Shown: in pieces, positions 15,488-23,579 of the stretch
How positions within the stretch are numbered: the first letter of the stretch is position 1
How the letters are laid out: each line of letters begins with the position of its first letter
Assembly (NCBI RefSeq): GCF_024345205.1
Contig: NZ_BROC01000025.1
Span: 1 to 43,955, forward strand
From: Lapidilactobacillus luobeiensis
Lineage (GTDB): Bacteria; Bacillota; Bacilli; Lactobacillales; Lactobacillaceae
DNA: 43,955 bases
Direction: 5' to 3'
Position numbers and translations under genes: made by a program
The notes under the pieces: generated by a model
The model's database searches: none
The model's input: only the letters and a program-made list of their open reading frames with translations
What the model was told of the DNA's origin: nothing

Positions 15488-16135
15488 CTAAACGAGACTG
15501 GGGCGGCCGTAGAGATAGCCTTGATGGATATTGATACCATATTCATGGGCTAAATTCTGGTCGTGTTCATCTTCGATTCCTTCTAGGACAACATCCAAAC
15601 GATATTCGTGAGCCTGTTTTGACCAGAACTTCAAATATTCTGGGATCCGCTCGGCATTACCATTTTCCCGTAGATTCTGCATCGCCAATTTAATTTGATC
15701 GACATAAGGCAAAAGATGACGAATATTTTCGTAAGTATTTGAACCCGTACCCACATCATCGATCACTAAACCAATGCCATACTGGTGTAAAACCATACTA
15801 AGTTCTTTGATTTGCTGTAAAGTCGGCGCTTCCGTCAATTCGATCATCAGCGCGGCTGGATCGATCCGCTTTTTTAAGGCGATCAATGAACCTAGGGTCA
15901 AGGGATTATTGACTTGATCTTGGTTGATGTTGAAGGCGAGAACACGATGATTGATCGCTGTGTTCAATTGACCAACAGTCGTCTCGACCATTTTTGCTTG
16001 TTCTTCAATCGAAACTTCACTGAAATTCTTAGGTAAATGCCAAACATTGCAGTCTTTCTGGCGCAATAAAACTTCATAACCATAAACAGAATTATCTTTT
16101 GAATTGATCTGTGGTTGGGCAAAAAAACGATACAT
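15488..16135 (-). CDS. Stand-alone EAL-domain protein (putative c-di-GMP phosphodiesterase)
   Basis: The 215-residue protein is a single EAL domain with no GGDEF, sensor or membrane part. The family's catalytic residues all appear present: EVL in YEVLLRQ, Asn in AFNINQ, Glu in IELTE, the Asp pair in IDDVGTG (Val replaces the usual Phe), Lys in QIKLA, Glu in LEGIED and Gln in HQGYLYGRP. The start is set at 16135 because AAAGGAGG lies just upstream; an ATG at 16201 would add 22 unrelated residues. An active enzyme linearising c-di-GMP is likely, though no cyclase is in the window and c-di-GMP signalling is patchy in lactobacilli. Confidence 0.85.
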   Translation of the reverse strand: MYRFFAQPQINSKDNSVYGYEVLLRQKDCNVWHLPKNFSEVSIEEQAKMVETTVGQLNTAINHRVLAFNINQDQVNNPLTLGSLIALKKRIDPAALMIELTEAPTLQQIKELSMVLHQYGIGLVIDDVGTGSNTYENIRHLLPYVDQIKLAMQNLRENGNAERIPEYLKFWSKQAHEYRLDVVLEGIEDEHDQNLAHEYGINIHQGYLYGRPSLV

Positions 16136-16349
16136 TGAGTCGCCTCCTTTGGGTGGGTACGTTAAGAAATTGGTGGGTCTTTCTTTTATTTGTGGGATCA
16201 TCTACTGTCCATTCTAGTCCATCTCTTTTAAAACTTCAATCAAACTAATTGGCTTAAGAGCAACTAAAAACGAAGTTAAAAAGAACTGATAACTTATTGA
16301 GAATATTAGGGCCTGATTAACTTAAAATCAGGTTTGCGATAAATATCAA

Positions 16350-16571
16350 GTGAAAAAATTACTAACAAAAGCAACATTTAACGTAGCAGTTGGAATTTTC
16401 TTACAACCTATAAGTATATTAGTTGAAACAAATTATTAAGTCAATCACAAAAATAAGCAAATTGAACAAGAAAACGATTTAATTACACAAATTTTTGAAA
16501 TAAATCCCCAGATCTCCAAGAAAGCGCTTATTGTTACAAAAATAGCAAGGCCACACAAACTTGGCTATTAA
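16350..16571 (+). pseudogene. Possible remnant of a small AT-rich gene
   Basis: The gap between the EAL gene and hflX (16136-16678) has no intact gene. From GTG 16350 the frame reads a 28-residue hydrophobic peptide (KKLLTKATFNVAVGIFLQ), one TAA, then 44 further coding-like residues to a second TAA at 16569. The stretch is much richer in A+T than its neighbours. It may be a decayed foreign gene interrupted by one stop, or chance. No family is recognised. Confidence 0.25.
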
Positions 16572-16678
16572 GGATCGAACCTCTGAGTAGAAGCGGATCA
16601 AAGTTCAACGAAATACCCCATTCAGCGGTGAGGATGAATGGGGTAGCTGCAAGTATTAAATCGTTCGATCGCATTCGG

Positions 16679-17971
16679 TTAACGCGTACTGACCTGAAAG
16701 GCCTGATATTGGGTCAATTGGGCCGGAGAAAGACTTACCTTCAAAGCGGTTCCTTGATCTGTATAGACCTTTGATTTGACTTCGGCGGTCGCCTCTAGTT
16801 CGGCCACATCTTTTGCTTGGCTAAAGGGTAATAGTAGATCAACGGTTTGATAGTCCGCAAAAATAATCGAGGTGACCAATCGCGCTAACAATTTGATCGA
16901 AGCAGGATCTTTGGCGGAATAAGTAAGATCGTGACCATCCAATTCAGGATAGACAGTATCCCCCTTCAAGTCAGCCTTATTAAACGCGTAGATCATCGGG
17001 ATATCTGTGATCCCGATTTCCTGTAACGTTTGCGCCGTAGTGACCATCATTTCTTGATAGTTAGGATCAGAATAATCCACTACCTGGATCAAAAGATCGG
17101 CTTGAGCCGCCTCAGCCAAAGTCGTTTTGAAAGACTCAATCAGATTATGCGGAAGACTGCTAACGAAGCCGACGGTGTCACTCAAAAGGAATCTTTGATT
17201 AGTTGGTAGCTGGATCTCACGTACACTAGTGTCCAGAGTAGCGAAAAGCATATTCTTTTCGAAAACTTGTTTCTTTGAACCTGATTCGCCAGCAAAAACC
17301 TCCAGTAATTGATTCATCGTCGTCGATTTGCCAGCATTCGTATAACCAACCAGTGCCACCTGAGGTAACGCGCTATTACGCCGCCGTTGCCGCTTGGTAT
17401 TCTCTGTCTTGGCCATCGTCGCCAGTTGCTGTTTAAGATCGCTGATGCGCTTTCTGATCGTCCGGCGATTCAACTCAGATTGCGTCTCACCAGCACCACG
17501 GTTCATCAGCCCGCCGCCGCCACGTTGTTGGTCCAAAGTATTTGCGGAAGGATGGATCCGCGGCAAAGCATATTGTAAACGAGCGATCTCGACTTGAGCT
17601 TTAGCCTCGCGAGTTTTGGCCCGATCAGCGAAAATCTCTAAAATCAGCTCGGTCCGGTCAATAAAGTGTAATCCGGTTCGCTTCTCTAAGTTAGCTAGCT
17701 GCGAAGGCGACAGTTCATCGTTGATGATCACCGTTTGAACATTGAGCCCTTGAGCAAGCTCCTTGATCTCAGTGACTTTACCAGAACCAAAATAAGTGGC
17801 AGCATCCATTCGATCCAAGTTTTGAGTAACTCTGTCCACGACCTCTAAGTTGTCGGCGCGCGCCAATTCGGCTAATTCGGTCATTGTATATTCGAAACTT
17901 GCCTTGCCGTGACTTAAGCCACCGATAATAACTTGCTCTTGTGTGGGAATTGTTTGATAAGTATCAGTCAT
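16679..17971 (-). CDS. hflX: GTPase HflX
   Basis: The 430-residue ribosome-associated GTPase has the HflX N-terminal nucleotide-binding domain (about 1-180, including the glycine-rich QQRGGGGLMNRGAGETQ linker) and a Ras-like G domain. G1 is GYTNAGKST at 209-217, G3 is DTVGFVSSLPH, G4 is NKAD. HflX splits stalled ribosomes during heat or antibiotic stress (known for the family). AGGAGG is 6 bases before the ATG. A hairpin with T-run on the minus strand near 16540-16571 may terminate it. The upstream leader contains another terminator at 18032-18058. Confidence 0.95.
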   Translation of the reverse strand: MTDTYQTIPTQEQVIIGGLSHGKASFEYTMTELAELARADNLEVVDRVTQNLDRMDAATYFGSGKVTEIKELAQGLNVQTVIINDELSPSQLANLEKRTGLHFIDRTELILEIFADRAKTREAKAQVEIARLQYALPRIHPSANTLDQQRGGGGLMNRGAGETQSELNRRTIRKRISDLKQQLATMAKTENTKRQRRRNSALPQVALVGYTNAGKSTTMNQLLEVFAGESGSKKQVFEKNMLFATLDTSVREIQLPTNQRFLLSDTVGFVSSLPHNLIESFKTTLAEAAQADLLIQVVDYSDPNYQEMMVTTAQTLQEIGITDIPMIYAFNKADLKGDTVYPELDGHDLTYSAKDPASIKLLARLVTSIIFADYQTVDLLLPFSQAKDVAELEATAEVKSKVYTDQGTALKVSLSPAQLTQYQAFQVSTR

Positions 17972-18031
17972 ATAAACCTCCTAGTTGATAACAAAGCATC
18001 TAGGCGACCACTGACAGTCAGATTTTGGGCA

Positions 18032-18058
18032 TAAAAAAGAGCCGACTCATTCGGCTCT
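18032..18058 (-). terminator. Minus-strand terminator upstream of hflX
   Basis: On the minus strand the stem AGAGCCGA / TCGGCTCT with an ATGAG loop is followed by TTTTTTAT. It lies 60 bases before hflX, so it either ends a transcript coming from the direction of repeat locus B or works as an attenuator in a long hflX leader. Confidence 0.75.
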
Positions 18059-18059
18059 G

Positions 18060-18240
18060 GTAATTTTATCAATAAAAATAAAAGACCAAGAAACTGTCAT
18101 CAATCGTGGTGAATGCTTATTTAGTTGTGTTCGAGTTCAATGGTTTTGGGGCGATTCTCAAACGCATTCTTGACAGTCCTTTCTCTTGTAGATGAGTTCA
18201 TCTTAACACGATTGGACACCAGCGTAAAGGAGAAAGTACA
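18060..18240 (-). other. Possible gene remnant between locus B and hflX
   Basis: On the minus strand a frame ending at 18121 reads NSSTRERTVKNAFENRPKTI, preceded by SFTLVSNRVKM, and is followed by the terminator at 18032-18058. The shortest ATG start gives only 26 residues and has no good ribosome site. It could be the 3' end of a gene whose 5' part was displaced by repeat locus B, or a short peptide gene. It is not recognised. Confidence 0.2.
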
Positions 18241-18343
18241 GCTTTTGTCTTTGCTTACATGTTGGTTTGGGCTGATTTGCAAAGTGCGGCTTCTGCATTT
18301 GCTGCTTCGCCCGCTTGCAGGTTTGCTGGGTTTGGGTGGGGAC

Positions 18344-18635
18344 GCAACCGCCTCAGGGCGTTTTTGGTGGCTGGAACGCAGTGGGCATCGTTTGAAGCCA
18401 ATCCGCAAAAACGGCGGCCTGTCTTCAAATCGAGCCTTTGTCTAAGTAGCTGCTGGCGCACCTACAAAGACAAATTTCACTGCTGAAACGTGTTCGCCGA
18501 CCAAGCTTCTTCCGCTTAGCTACGCTCTTATTCTGGAAGCAAGGAACACTTCCAAAATAAGAGCTAGGCTAATGCTCAGAAGCTGCCCAGGTCGGCTCAC
18601 ACTCTGAATAGAGCCACACGCCCTGAGGCGGTTGC
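18344..18635 (+). repeat. Structured module B1, interrupted by a nested element
   Basis: The outer stem GCAACCGCCTCAGGGCGT (18344-18361) pairs perfectly with 18618-18635. Inner pairing TTTGAAG / CTTCAAA and TTTGTCT / AGACAAA are as in A1. The linker CTGCTGAGCC is split by the nested element at 18487-18605. Confidence 0.8.
18487..18605 (+). repeat. Nested structured element, copy 1
   Basis: It begins AACGTGTTC and ends near CACACTCT. Stems: GCCGACC (18496) / GGTCGGC (18590), GCTCTTATT (18524) / AATAAGAGC (18556), and an apical TGGAAG / CTTCCA. The unpaired-looking segments TTCCGCTTAGCTA and TAGGCTAATGCTCA are shared with copy 2, while the stems differ. Confidence 0.75.
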
Positions 18636-18918
18636 TGGGCAGTGTAGAGCCTATCTGCAATCTAGGCGAAGCAGTTAATAAAGTGCTTTTGCTAGTGTGG
18701 CGGACAAAATGATGCCATTTCTTTTTGTGAGAAAAGGCCTGTCGGCTGTTTGACCAGAGTTACTAGGGATCATCTAGTCGATTGTTACAATGTCACTATC
18801 AGTGCGAACTTGTGACCAGCCATGGTCGTCAACTGCGTGAGAATCCGTCAATTTACACGAGCAGGTAGAATGGCGTGGCAGCTTGATTTGCTTAAAATCG
18901 TTGAGCAGGCGGAGTGGA

Positions 18919-19049
18919 GTGTGGCGGGTAAGATCGCCGTGTCGTTATTCTTAGCGGCTTTGCCGCTTAGAATAAGGCTCAGCTTTGAGATTTTCGGTGT
19001 ACTTCCGAAAAGCTCAAAGTGATGCCCACAGCGAGCTTGCCCGCCACGC
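18919..19049 (-). repeat. Structured module B2
   Basis: GTGTGGCGGGTAAG (18919-18932) pairs with CTTGCCCGCCACGC (19036-19049) with two G-T wobble positions. Inner hairpins are TTATTCTTAGCGGC / GCCGCTTAGAATAA and CTTTGAG...CTCAAAG closed by TTTTCGG / CCGAAAA. Confidence 0.75.
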
Positions 19050-19303
19050 GCAACGCAGCCCGCGGCCAACGTTGAAACTGAATAAAAGTCAGCAGCGAAC
19101 CACGCAGTGAAAGTGACGCCCACAGCGAGCTCACCCCGAACCACGCAGTGGAAGTTGCGACCAAGATACAGGAGCAGCACAGCGAGCTCACCCGCCACAC
19201 GCAACGTAGCCTGCGGCCAGTATTAAAACAAAACTGATTTTACTGTGAATCATGGCGCGGTCCTCCACACCTACGTGATCGCCTGAGAACACAAGTGGGA
19301 AAG

Positions 19304-19332
19304 TTGCATCACCCAGTCAAGAGACCTATACT
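19304..19332 (+). promoter_or_regulatory. Promoter of the NADH oxidase gene
   Basis: A -35 TTGCAT (19304-19309), a 17-base spacer and -10 TATACT (19327-19332). It lies just outside repeat locus B. Confidence 0.75.
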
Positions 19333-19391
19333 GGAAGCGTACAGTTTAGAATCATTAAAATCTAGCAAGAATCCTTAGGAGGTTTGTTGTA

Positions 19392-20759
19392 ATGACTAAA
19401 AAAGTTGTTATTGTCGGTGCATCCCATGGTGGGCACCAATCGATTTTGGAATTATTGAACCGCTATGATGATGTGGAGATCACCTTGTTTGAGGCGGGCG
19501 ATTTTATTTCATTCATGTCTTGCGGCATGGAGCTGTATCTGGAGAACAAGGTCACTGACGTTCACGATGTGCGCAATTTCAGCCCGGAGAGTTTTCCCGA
19601 AAATAACGTGCATATTCTAAGTAATCATTTGGTCACGGCGATCAACACCACGGATAAAACCGTGACGGTCGTTGATCAAAAGACGCAGGCGACCACCATC
19701 GCTCCTTATGATAAATTGATTTTAAGCTCCGGAGTCACGCCGAAATCATTGCCGGTCCCTGGCGCTGATTTGGAAAATGTTTACTTGATGCGCGGCTTGG
19801 ATTGGGCGACAAAAATCAAGGCCAAGTTGGAAGATCCCGCAGTCAAGCATGTGACGGTCGTTGGCGCTGGCTATATTGGGATCGAAGCGGCTGAGGCCAG
19901 TCGGAAAGCGGGTAAGGCGGTCACGTTGTTGGATGTGATCGACCGGCCGCTAGGGGCGTATTTGGATCATGAAATGACTGATATTTTAGCCAAGCACTTG
20001 GATGAAAAAGGTGTTCAGGTGATCACCGGCGCCAAGATCCAGGCCTATCTTGGCACGGACCATGTGACTGCTGTGCAAACGGATAATGAAGAAATCGCCA
20101 CCGATTTGGTGATCCAAGCTGCTGGAGTGCAACCGAATACCGCTTGGTTGCAGGGGACGGTTGCGTTGGATCGCCGCGGCTGGATCAAGACCGACGAGTA
20201 TTTGCGCACCAATGTCCCTGATGTTTATGCGATCGGCGATGCGGTGCTGGCGTACTCGATCCCTGCGGCGCAACCAATGCCGATTGCTTTAGCGACGGTC
20301 GTTCGCCGCGAAGCCCGCTATTTAGTCCGCCATCTTTTTGAAGAGATTCCTAGCGCGCCATTCAAGGGTGTGGTGGGCTCATCGGCTTTAAGCGTGTTCG
20401 ACTACCATTTCGCCACAAGTGGGTTAAATACCACCACCGCGGCGAAGGCCGGCGTCGCTGTCAAAACTTCTTTCTACCAAGATTGGTTACGGCCGGAGTA
20501 TGTGCCAGTCGGGTCAGACAATCCAGAAGTTTATGTGCAGTTATTGTTTGATCCGACCAGCCATCGACTGTTGGGTGGCGCTGTTTTATCGACTTATGAT
20601 ATTACCGCTCAGGGCAATGTTTTGGCTTTGGCGATCCAGCAGGGTTTACGTGTCGAAGACTTGGCCGAAGCTGACTTCTTCTTCCAGCCAGGGTTCGATC
20701 GTCAATGGAGTTTGTTGAATTTGGCCGCGCAACACGCGCTAGGCGAGCACAAGTTCTAA
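19392..20759 (+). CDS. nox: FAD-dependent NADH oxidase (single redox Cys family)
   Basis: The 455-residue flavoprotein belongs to the NADH oxidase / NADH peroxidase / CoA-disulfide reductase family. It has an FAD-binding start (KVVIVGASHGGHQSILELL), the redox cysteine in ISFMSCGMELYLE (Cys44), an NAD-binding VTVVGAGYIGIEAAEA near residue 155, the second FAD motif VYAIGDAV near residue 278, and the C-terminal dimerisation domain. The usual role in lactobacilli is reduction of O2 to water to regenerate NAD+; the peroxidase or CoA-disulfide reductase alternatives cannot be excluded by sequence. TTAGGAGG precedes the ATG. It is a single gene with its own promoter and terminator. Confidence 0.9.
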   Translation: MTKKVVIVGASHGGHQSILELLNRYDDVEITLFEAGDFISFMSCGMELYLENKVTDVHDVRNFSPESFPENNVHILSNHLVTAINTTDKTVTVVDQKTQATTIAPYDKLILSSGVTPKSLPVPGADLENVYLMRGLDWATKIKAKLEDPAVKHVTVVGAGYIGIEAAEASRKAGKAVTLLDVIDRPLGAYLDHEMTDILAKHLDEKGVQVITGAKIQAYLGTDHVTAVQTDNEEIATDLVIQAAGVQPNTAWLQGTVALDRRGWIKTDEYLRTNVPDVYAIGDAVLAYSIPAAQPMPIALATVVRREARYLVRHLFEEIPSAPFKGVVGSSALSVFDYHFATSGLNTTTAAKAGVAVKTSFYQDWLRPEYVPVGSDNPEVYVQLLFDPTSHRLLGGAVLSTYDITAQGNVLALAIQQGLRVEDLAEADFFFQPGFDRQWSLLNLAAQHALGEHKF

Positions 20760-20810
20760 TCGATCGGAGACTGTTTTGAAATAGTCACCCACCAAGCAAA
20801 ATCACAAAAA

Positions 20811-20846
20811 ATGCCGCTGACATCAGGACGTGTCAGCGGTATTTTC
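20811..20846 (+). terminator. Rho-independent terminator after nox
   Basis: The stem CCGCTGACA / TGTCAGCGG (8-base loop) is followed by TATTTTC. An A-run precedes the stem. Confidence 0.8.
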
Positions 20847-20955
20847 TATCTTGATTTCTCTATTTCTTCATCAGAATTGGCGTGAGAACATAGCGCGAGT
20901 GTTTGGCACAAGAATTTTCCACGAGAATTTCTTGGAGAATTTGCCACTTCGGGTC

Positions 20956-21648
20956 TCAATGACGTGGCGGTAGCTGGATCTGTGCTTGCAACATGGGGGT
21001 ATAGAAACGTTGGTAGCCAGCCACGTTAAGGTGTGTGCCATTGCCATCTTGCGGATGACTTCCAGAATTATAGGAAAAACGCGCCGCCATTTTGGTATCG
21101 AAAGTGTTGATTTGGCCCGCGCCGTAAAGGTCGATGACCGGAATGCTCCACTTGTGACACAGTTGCGCCGCCAGCGCTTGAACCCGGTCTTGTCGCGCTA
21201 ACGGAATCGCCGGCATATGGTGCACCGCCACAAAATAGCGGGGAACGAAAGGATATTTGGCCTGCATTAGGGCTAGGACGTTTTCGAAATGGCCAGCATA
21301 GGTGGTCAAATCGAAATTAGCTGGTTGGTAGTCCACCGCTGGGGCGCCCAGCGGATATTGTTGGTCAACATAATTAATAGCGTCATTGGTGGTGCCATCA
21401 AAAACAATCAGATCCGGAAGCACTGCTGGCGCTTGCGCCAGTTGTTTGGCTAAATCAGGGATATGATTTTCGCTAGCCCAAGTGTGATCGCTGGGTTTCG
21501 GAGGGATCATCGAAGCGCCATTGACGGCGAAATTTTGTAGCGTCAAATGGGCTTGGGCGGCGTAATCGTCCAGCAGGCCAATTTTTAGTTCGTGACCGGC
21601 AATCAACGAATCGCCGAAGCCGTAGAGTAAAAGCTGATGTTCTGCCAT
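20956..21648 (-). CDS. SGNH/GDSL-family hydrolase
   Basis: The 230-residue protein shows the SGNH blocks: block I YGFGDSLIAG with the nucleophile Ser14, block III FDGTTNDAINY (Gly and Asn of the oxyanion hole), and block V DGNGTHLN with the catalytic Asp-His pair near residue 212. No signal peptide is present, so it acts in the cytoplasm. Such enzymes are esterases, lipases or deacetylases acting on acyl groups; the substrate is not evident. GGAAGG precedes the ATG. It faces the next esterase gene across a copy of the small structured element, so the two are probably not one simple operon. Confidence 0.85.
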   Translation of the reverse strand: MAEHQLLLYGFGDSLIAGHELKIGLLDDYAAQAHLTLQNFAVNGASMIPPKPSDHTWASENHIPDLAKQLAQAPAVLPDLIVFDGTTNDAINYVDQQYPLGAPAVDYQPANFDLTTYAGHFENVLALMQAKYPFVPRYFVAVHHMPAIPLARQDRVQALAAQLCHKWSIPVIDLYGAGQINTFDTKMAARFSYNSGSHPQDGNGTHLNVAGYQRFYTPMLQAQIQLPPRH

Positions 21649-21684
21649 TTTTCGAAACCTTCCTTACTTATGTTGATTCCTTGA

Positions 21685-21804
21685 AACGTGTTCGTCACCC
21701 CAGGGCTTTCCGCTTAGCTATTCAATTGTTCCGGCAGCATAGGGCGGCTTCCATAACAATTGCTAGGCTAATGCTCAAGCACTATCCGGGGTGACTCGCA
21801 CTCT
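21685..21804 (+). repeat. Small structured element, copy 2 (stand-alone)
   Basis: It begins AACGTGTTC and ends CGCACTCT. Stems: GTCACCCC (21694-21701) / GGGGTGAC (21788-21795) and CAATTGTT (21723) / AACAATTG (21755). The segments TTCCGCTTAGCTA and CTAGGCTAATGCTCA match copy 1 while the stems have entirely different but complementary sequence. It lies between two minus-strand genes. Confidence 0.8.
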
Positions 21805-21819
21805 TTTTGAGCTAGGAGA

Positions 21820-22725
21820 TTAGAGGGTCATCGTTGGGTGCGGCGCTACCGTTGTTGGCTGTAGTTTTGCCGCGAGCCAATCGACGATATAGCTGATCGT
21901 CGTTGGTTGGTACCAATCTGCGGAGCCATGGCCGGCGTTAGTCAACGTGACATAGTCGGCAGGCACACCCTTTTCCTGAAGCGCTGTGGCCATTTGCTGA
22001 CTTTGGACGGGGGAGACGAAACCATCGGCAGACCCGTGCATCAATAAGAACGGCGCTAAACCAGCCTGCACGTAGGTAATGGGGCTGGCTTTCGCCGCCA
22101 GTTCTGGAACGGTGTTGATTGGGTGTGTCTGGTCACTGCCCAAAGAAACCCCATTGACCAATAAGGCCTCCGTCGCCGTCGCTGCTTCGTGAAAAGGGGC
22201 GTCCAAACCCGCACCAATATTGCGCAGATCACTGATGCCGTATAGCGAGACCGTGGCCGTTACGCGAGTTTGCGCTGCCATAGCCGCGTCCGCGATAAAC
22301 AAAGTACTCTCGCTAGTTGTTCCGAGAAATTGGGCTAAATAGCCACCGGCGGAATCCCCAAGTACTGCGATCCGCAAGGGGTCGATCCCAAATTCAGCTG
22401 CATGTTGACGTAAAAATAACAAGGCGCTTTTGCCATCTTGAACTAACGCGGGAAATTTGTCCGGAATCACTCGATATTCGGCCGCGGCCACCACCATGCC
22501 ACGCTGGGCCAGCGCCAGGCGCAGCTGTAACAGCTTATGCGCCTCCGCTTCGACAAACCCGCCGCCGGGGAAGTAGAGCACTGCTGGTTTGGGTCCGGGG
22601 ATGCGCGGAATCAGGAGGCTCATTTTCAAATCGCGATAATGGCTGTCAGTCGCGTTCTTATATGTAATATCGCGGGTTTCGTCAACGATTGGGACGGTCA
22701 ACGGTACTGCTGGTAAAACTGTCAT
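21820..22725 (-). CDS. Alpha/beta hydrolase (esterase/lipase, HSL-like)
   Basis: The 301-residue enzyme has the oxyanion motif YFPGGGF near residue 51, the nucleophile Ser125 in GDSAGGYLA, a candidate acid in HGSADGFVS and the histidine in NAGHGSADW. This is the arrangement of the hormone-sensitive-lipase-like / acetyl-esterase group. No signal peptide is seen. GAGG lies upstream of the ATG. It is divergent from the ABC transporter beyond repeat locus C. Substrate is unknown; short-chain acyl esters are typical. Confidence 0.85.
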   Translation of the reverse strand: MTVLPAVPLTVPIVDETRDITYKNATDSHYRDLKMSLLIPRIPGPKPAVLYFPGGGFVEAEAHKLLQLRLALAQRGMVVAAAEYRVIPDKFPALVQDGKSALLFLRQHAAEFGIDPLRIAVLGDSAGGYLAQFLGTTSESTLFIADAAMAAQTRVTATVSLYGISDLRNIGAGLDAPFHEAATATEALLVNGVSLGSDQTHPINTVPELAAKASPITYVQAGLAPFLLMHGSADGFVSPVQSQQMATALQEKGVPADYVTLTNAGHGSADWYQPTTISYIVDWLAAKLQPTTVAPHPTMTL

Positions 22726-22906
22726 CTCAAAAACCTCACTTTATTTATTGGTCGTCTCGTTTGCGGGCGAACTCTTACATTGTAAGCGTTTCGTGAAAAC
22801 AGGTCAATCATGGCGAGTGCTAAAAATTTTGCTTCGTTAAAAAGTAGGTTGGCCGCAGCTTGCGCTGCGCGTGGCATTGGTGGTGGGCAAGTGTAGTGGG
22901 GCTCCA

Positions 22907-23169
22907 GGTCGGGCTGGGGGTGGTGGAAACGTGTTCCACGCAATTGCTTTCTGCGCCGATACGCGATTTCACTGGATTGATTGCATCAATCCAGCAAAAT
23001 CGCTAGTCGTGCTCAAAAGCAAACCATTGCGTTGCACACTCTGTTTCGAACGCGGCGGGCGTCACTTTGAGCTTTTCGGAAGGGCACCGAAAATCTCAAA
23101 GCTGAGCCTTATTCTAAGCGGCAGAGCCGCCAACAATAATATCGCGACTGACTCACCCCCAGCCCGACC
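22907..23169 (+). repeat. Structured module C2, interrupted by a nested element
   Basis: The outer stem GGTCGGGCTGGGGGTG (22907-22922) pairs perfectly with CACCCCCAGCCCGACC (23154-23169). Inside are CTTTGAG...CTCAAAG and TTATTCTAAGCGGC with its imperfect partner. The nested element lies immediately inside the 5' arm. Confidence 0.75.
22928..23042 (+). repeat. Small structured element, copy 3 (nested in module C2)
   Basis: It begins AACGTGTTC and ends CACACTCT. Stems: ACGCAAT near 22938 / ATTGCGT near 23026, GCGATTT (22963) / AAATCGC (22997), and a perfect apical hairpin CTGGATTGAT / ATCAATCCAG (22972-22994). The ends are shared with copies 1 and 2; the interior sequence is not, but the folding pattern is. 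Confidence 0.7.
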
Positions 23170-23579
23170 TTCCGCCAACTAGTAAACGATCCACCAACCC
23201 ACGCTCCGCTCCAGCCGCTCAACGTTATAACAGCCGTTTGAGCACTCACGCCATTTGGCAAGCTATCGTCAATTGATGAGGACCCACGCAATCGACGACC
23301 GTGGTTAGTGGTTACAAGCTTCAAATTGGTGACACCAGCGCAGTCCGCAGGATGAACAGACCTGCTTCTCGGTGAACCAGCCGAATCGATTGGCTTCCAC
23401 CCATGGATTGTTAAGGCGCAGGTAAAGAAGCTCGACCAATGCAAACTGTGTCAACCGACCCATCTGAATCAGTTGGCATTGCCTTACCACCTTAAGGCGG
23501 GCAATTGTTTGATCTCAATCTTGCAAAACCACTTCGTCAGATACCCAACTGCGATTGCAGATAAGCTCAATGCTGCCTA

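Larger units (their letters stand above)
18270..19225 (+). repeat. Intergenic structured repeat locus B
   Basis: This locus fills the gap between the divergent hflX and NADH oxidase genes. It has the same layout as locus A: approach segment, module B1 (18344-18635), spacer of about 280 bases, inverted module B2 (18919-19049), and a tail with two further altered copies of the 3' arm segment (CAGCGAGCTCACC...) at about 19110-19215. A 119-base second element (18487-18605) is nested in B1; the same point in loci A and D is uninterrupted. No gene is supported in the locus. Confidence 0.85.

Noticed and set aside
15788-16135. EAL protein as a degenerate, inactive domain because of the DDVGTG and IKLA variants
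   Set aside because: The residues that bind metal and substrate (both Asp, Lys, Glu, Asn, Gln) are still present; only flanking positions differ.
18487-18605. CRISPR-like or integron attC interpretation of the repeated hairpin elements
   Set aside because: Copies are few, far apart and in separate loci without regular spacers, no cas or integron integrase gene is present, and stems vary while loops are constant.
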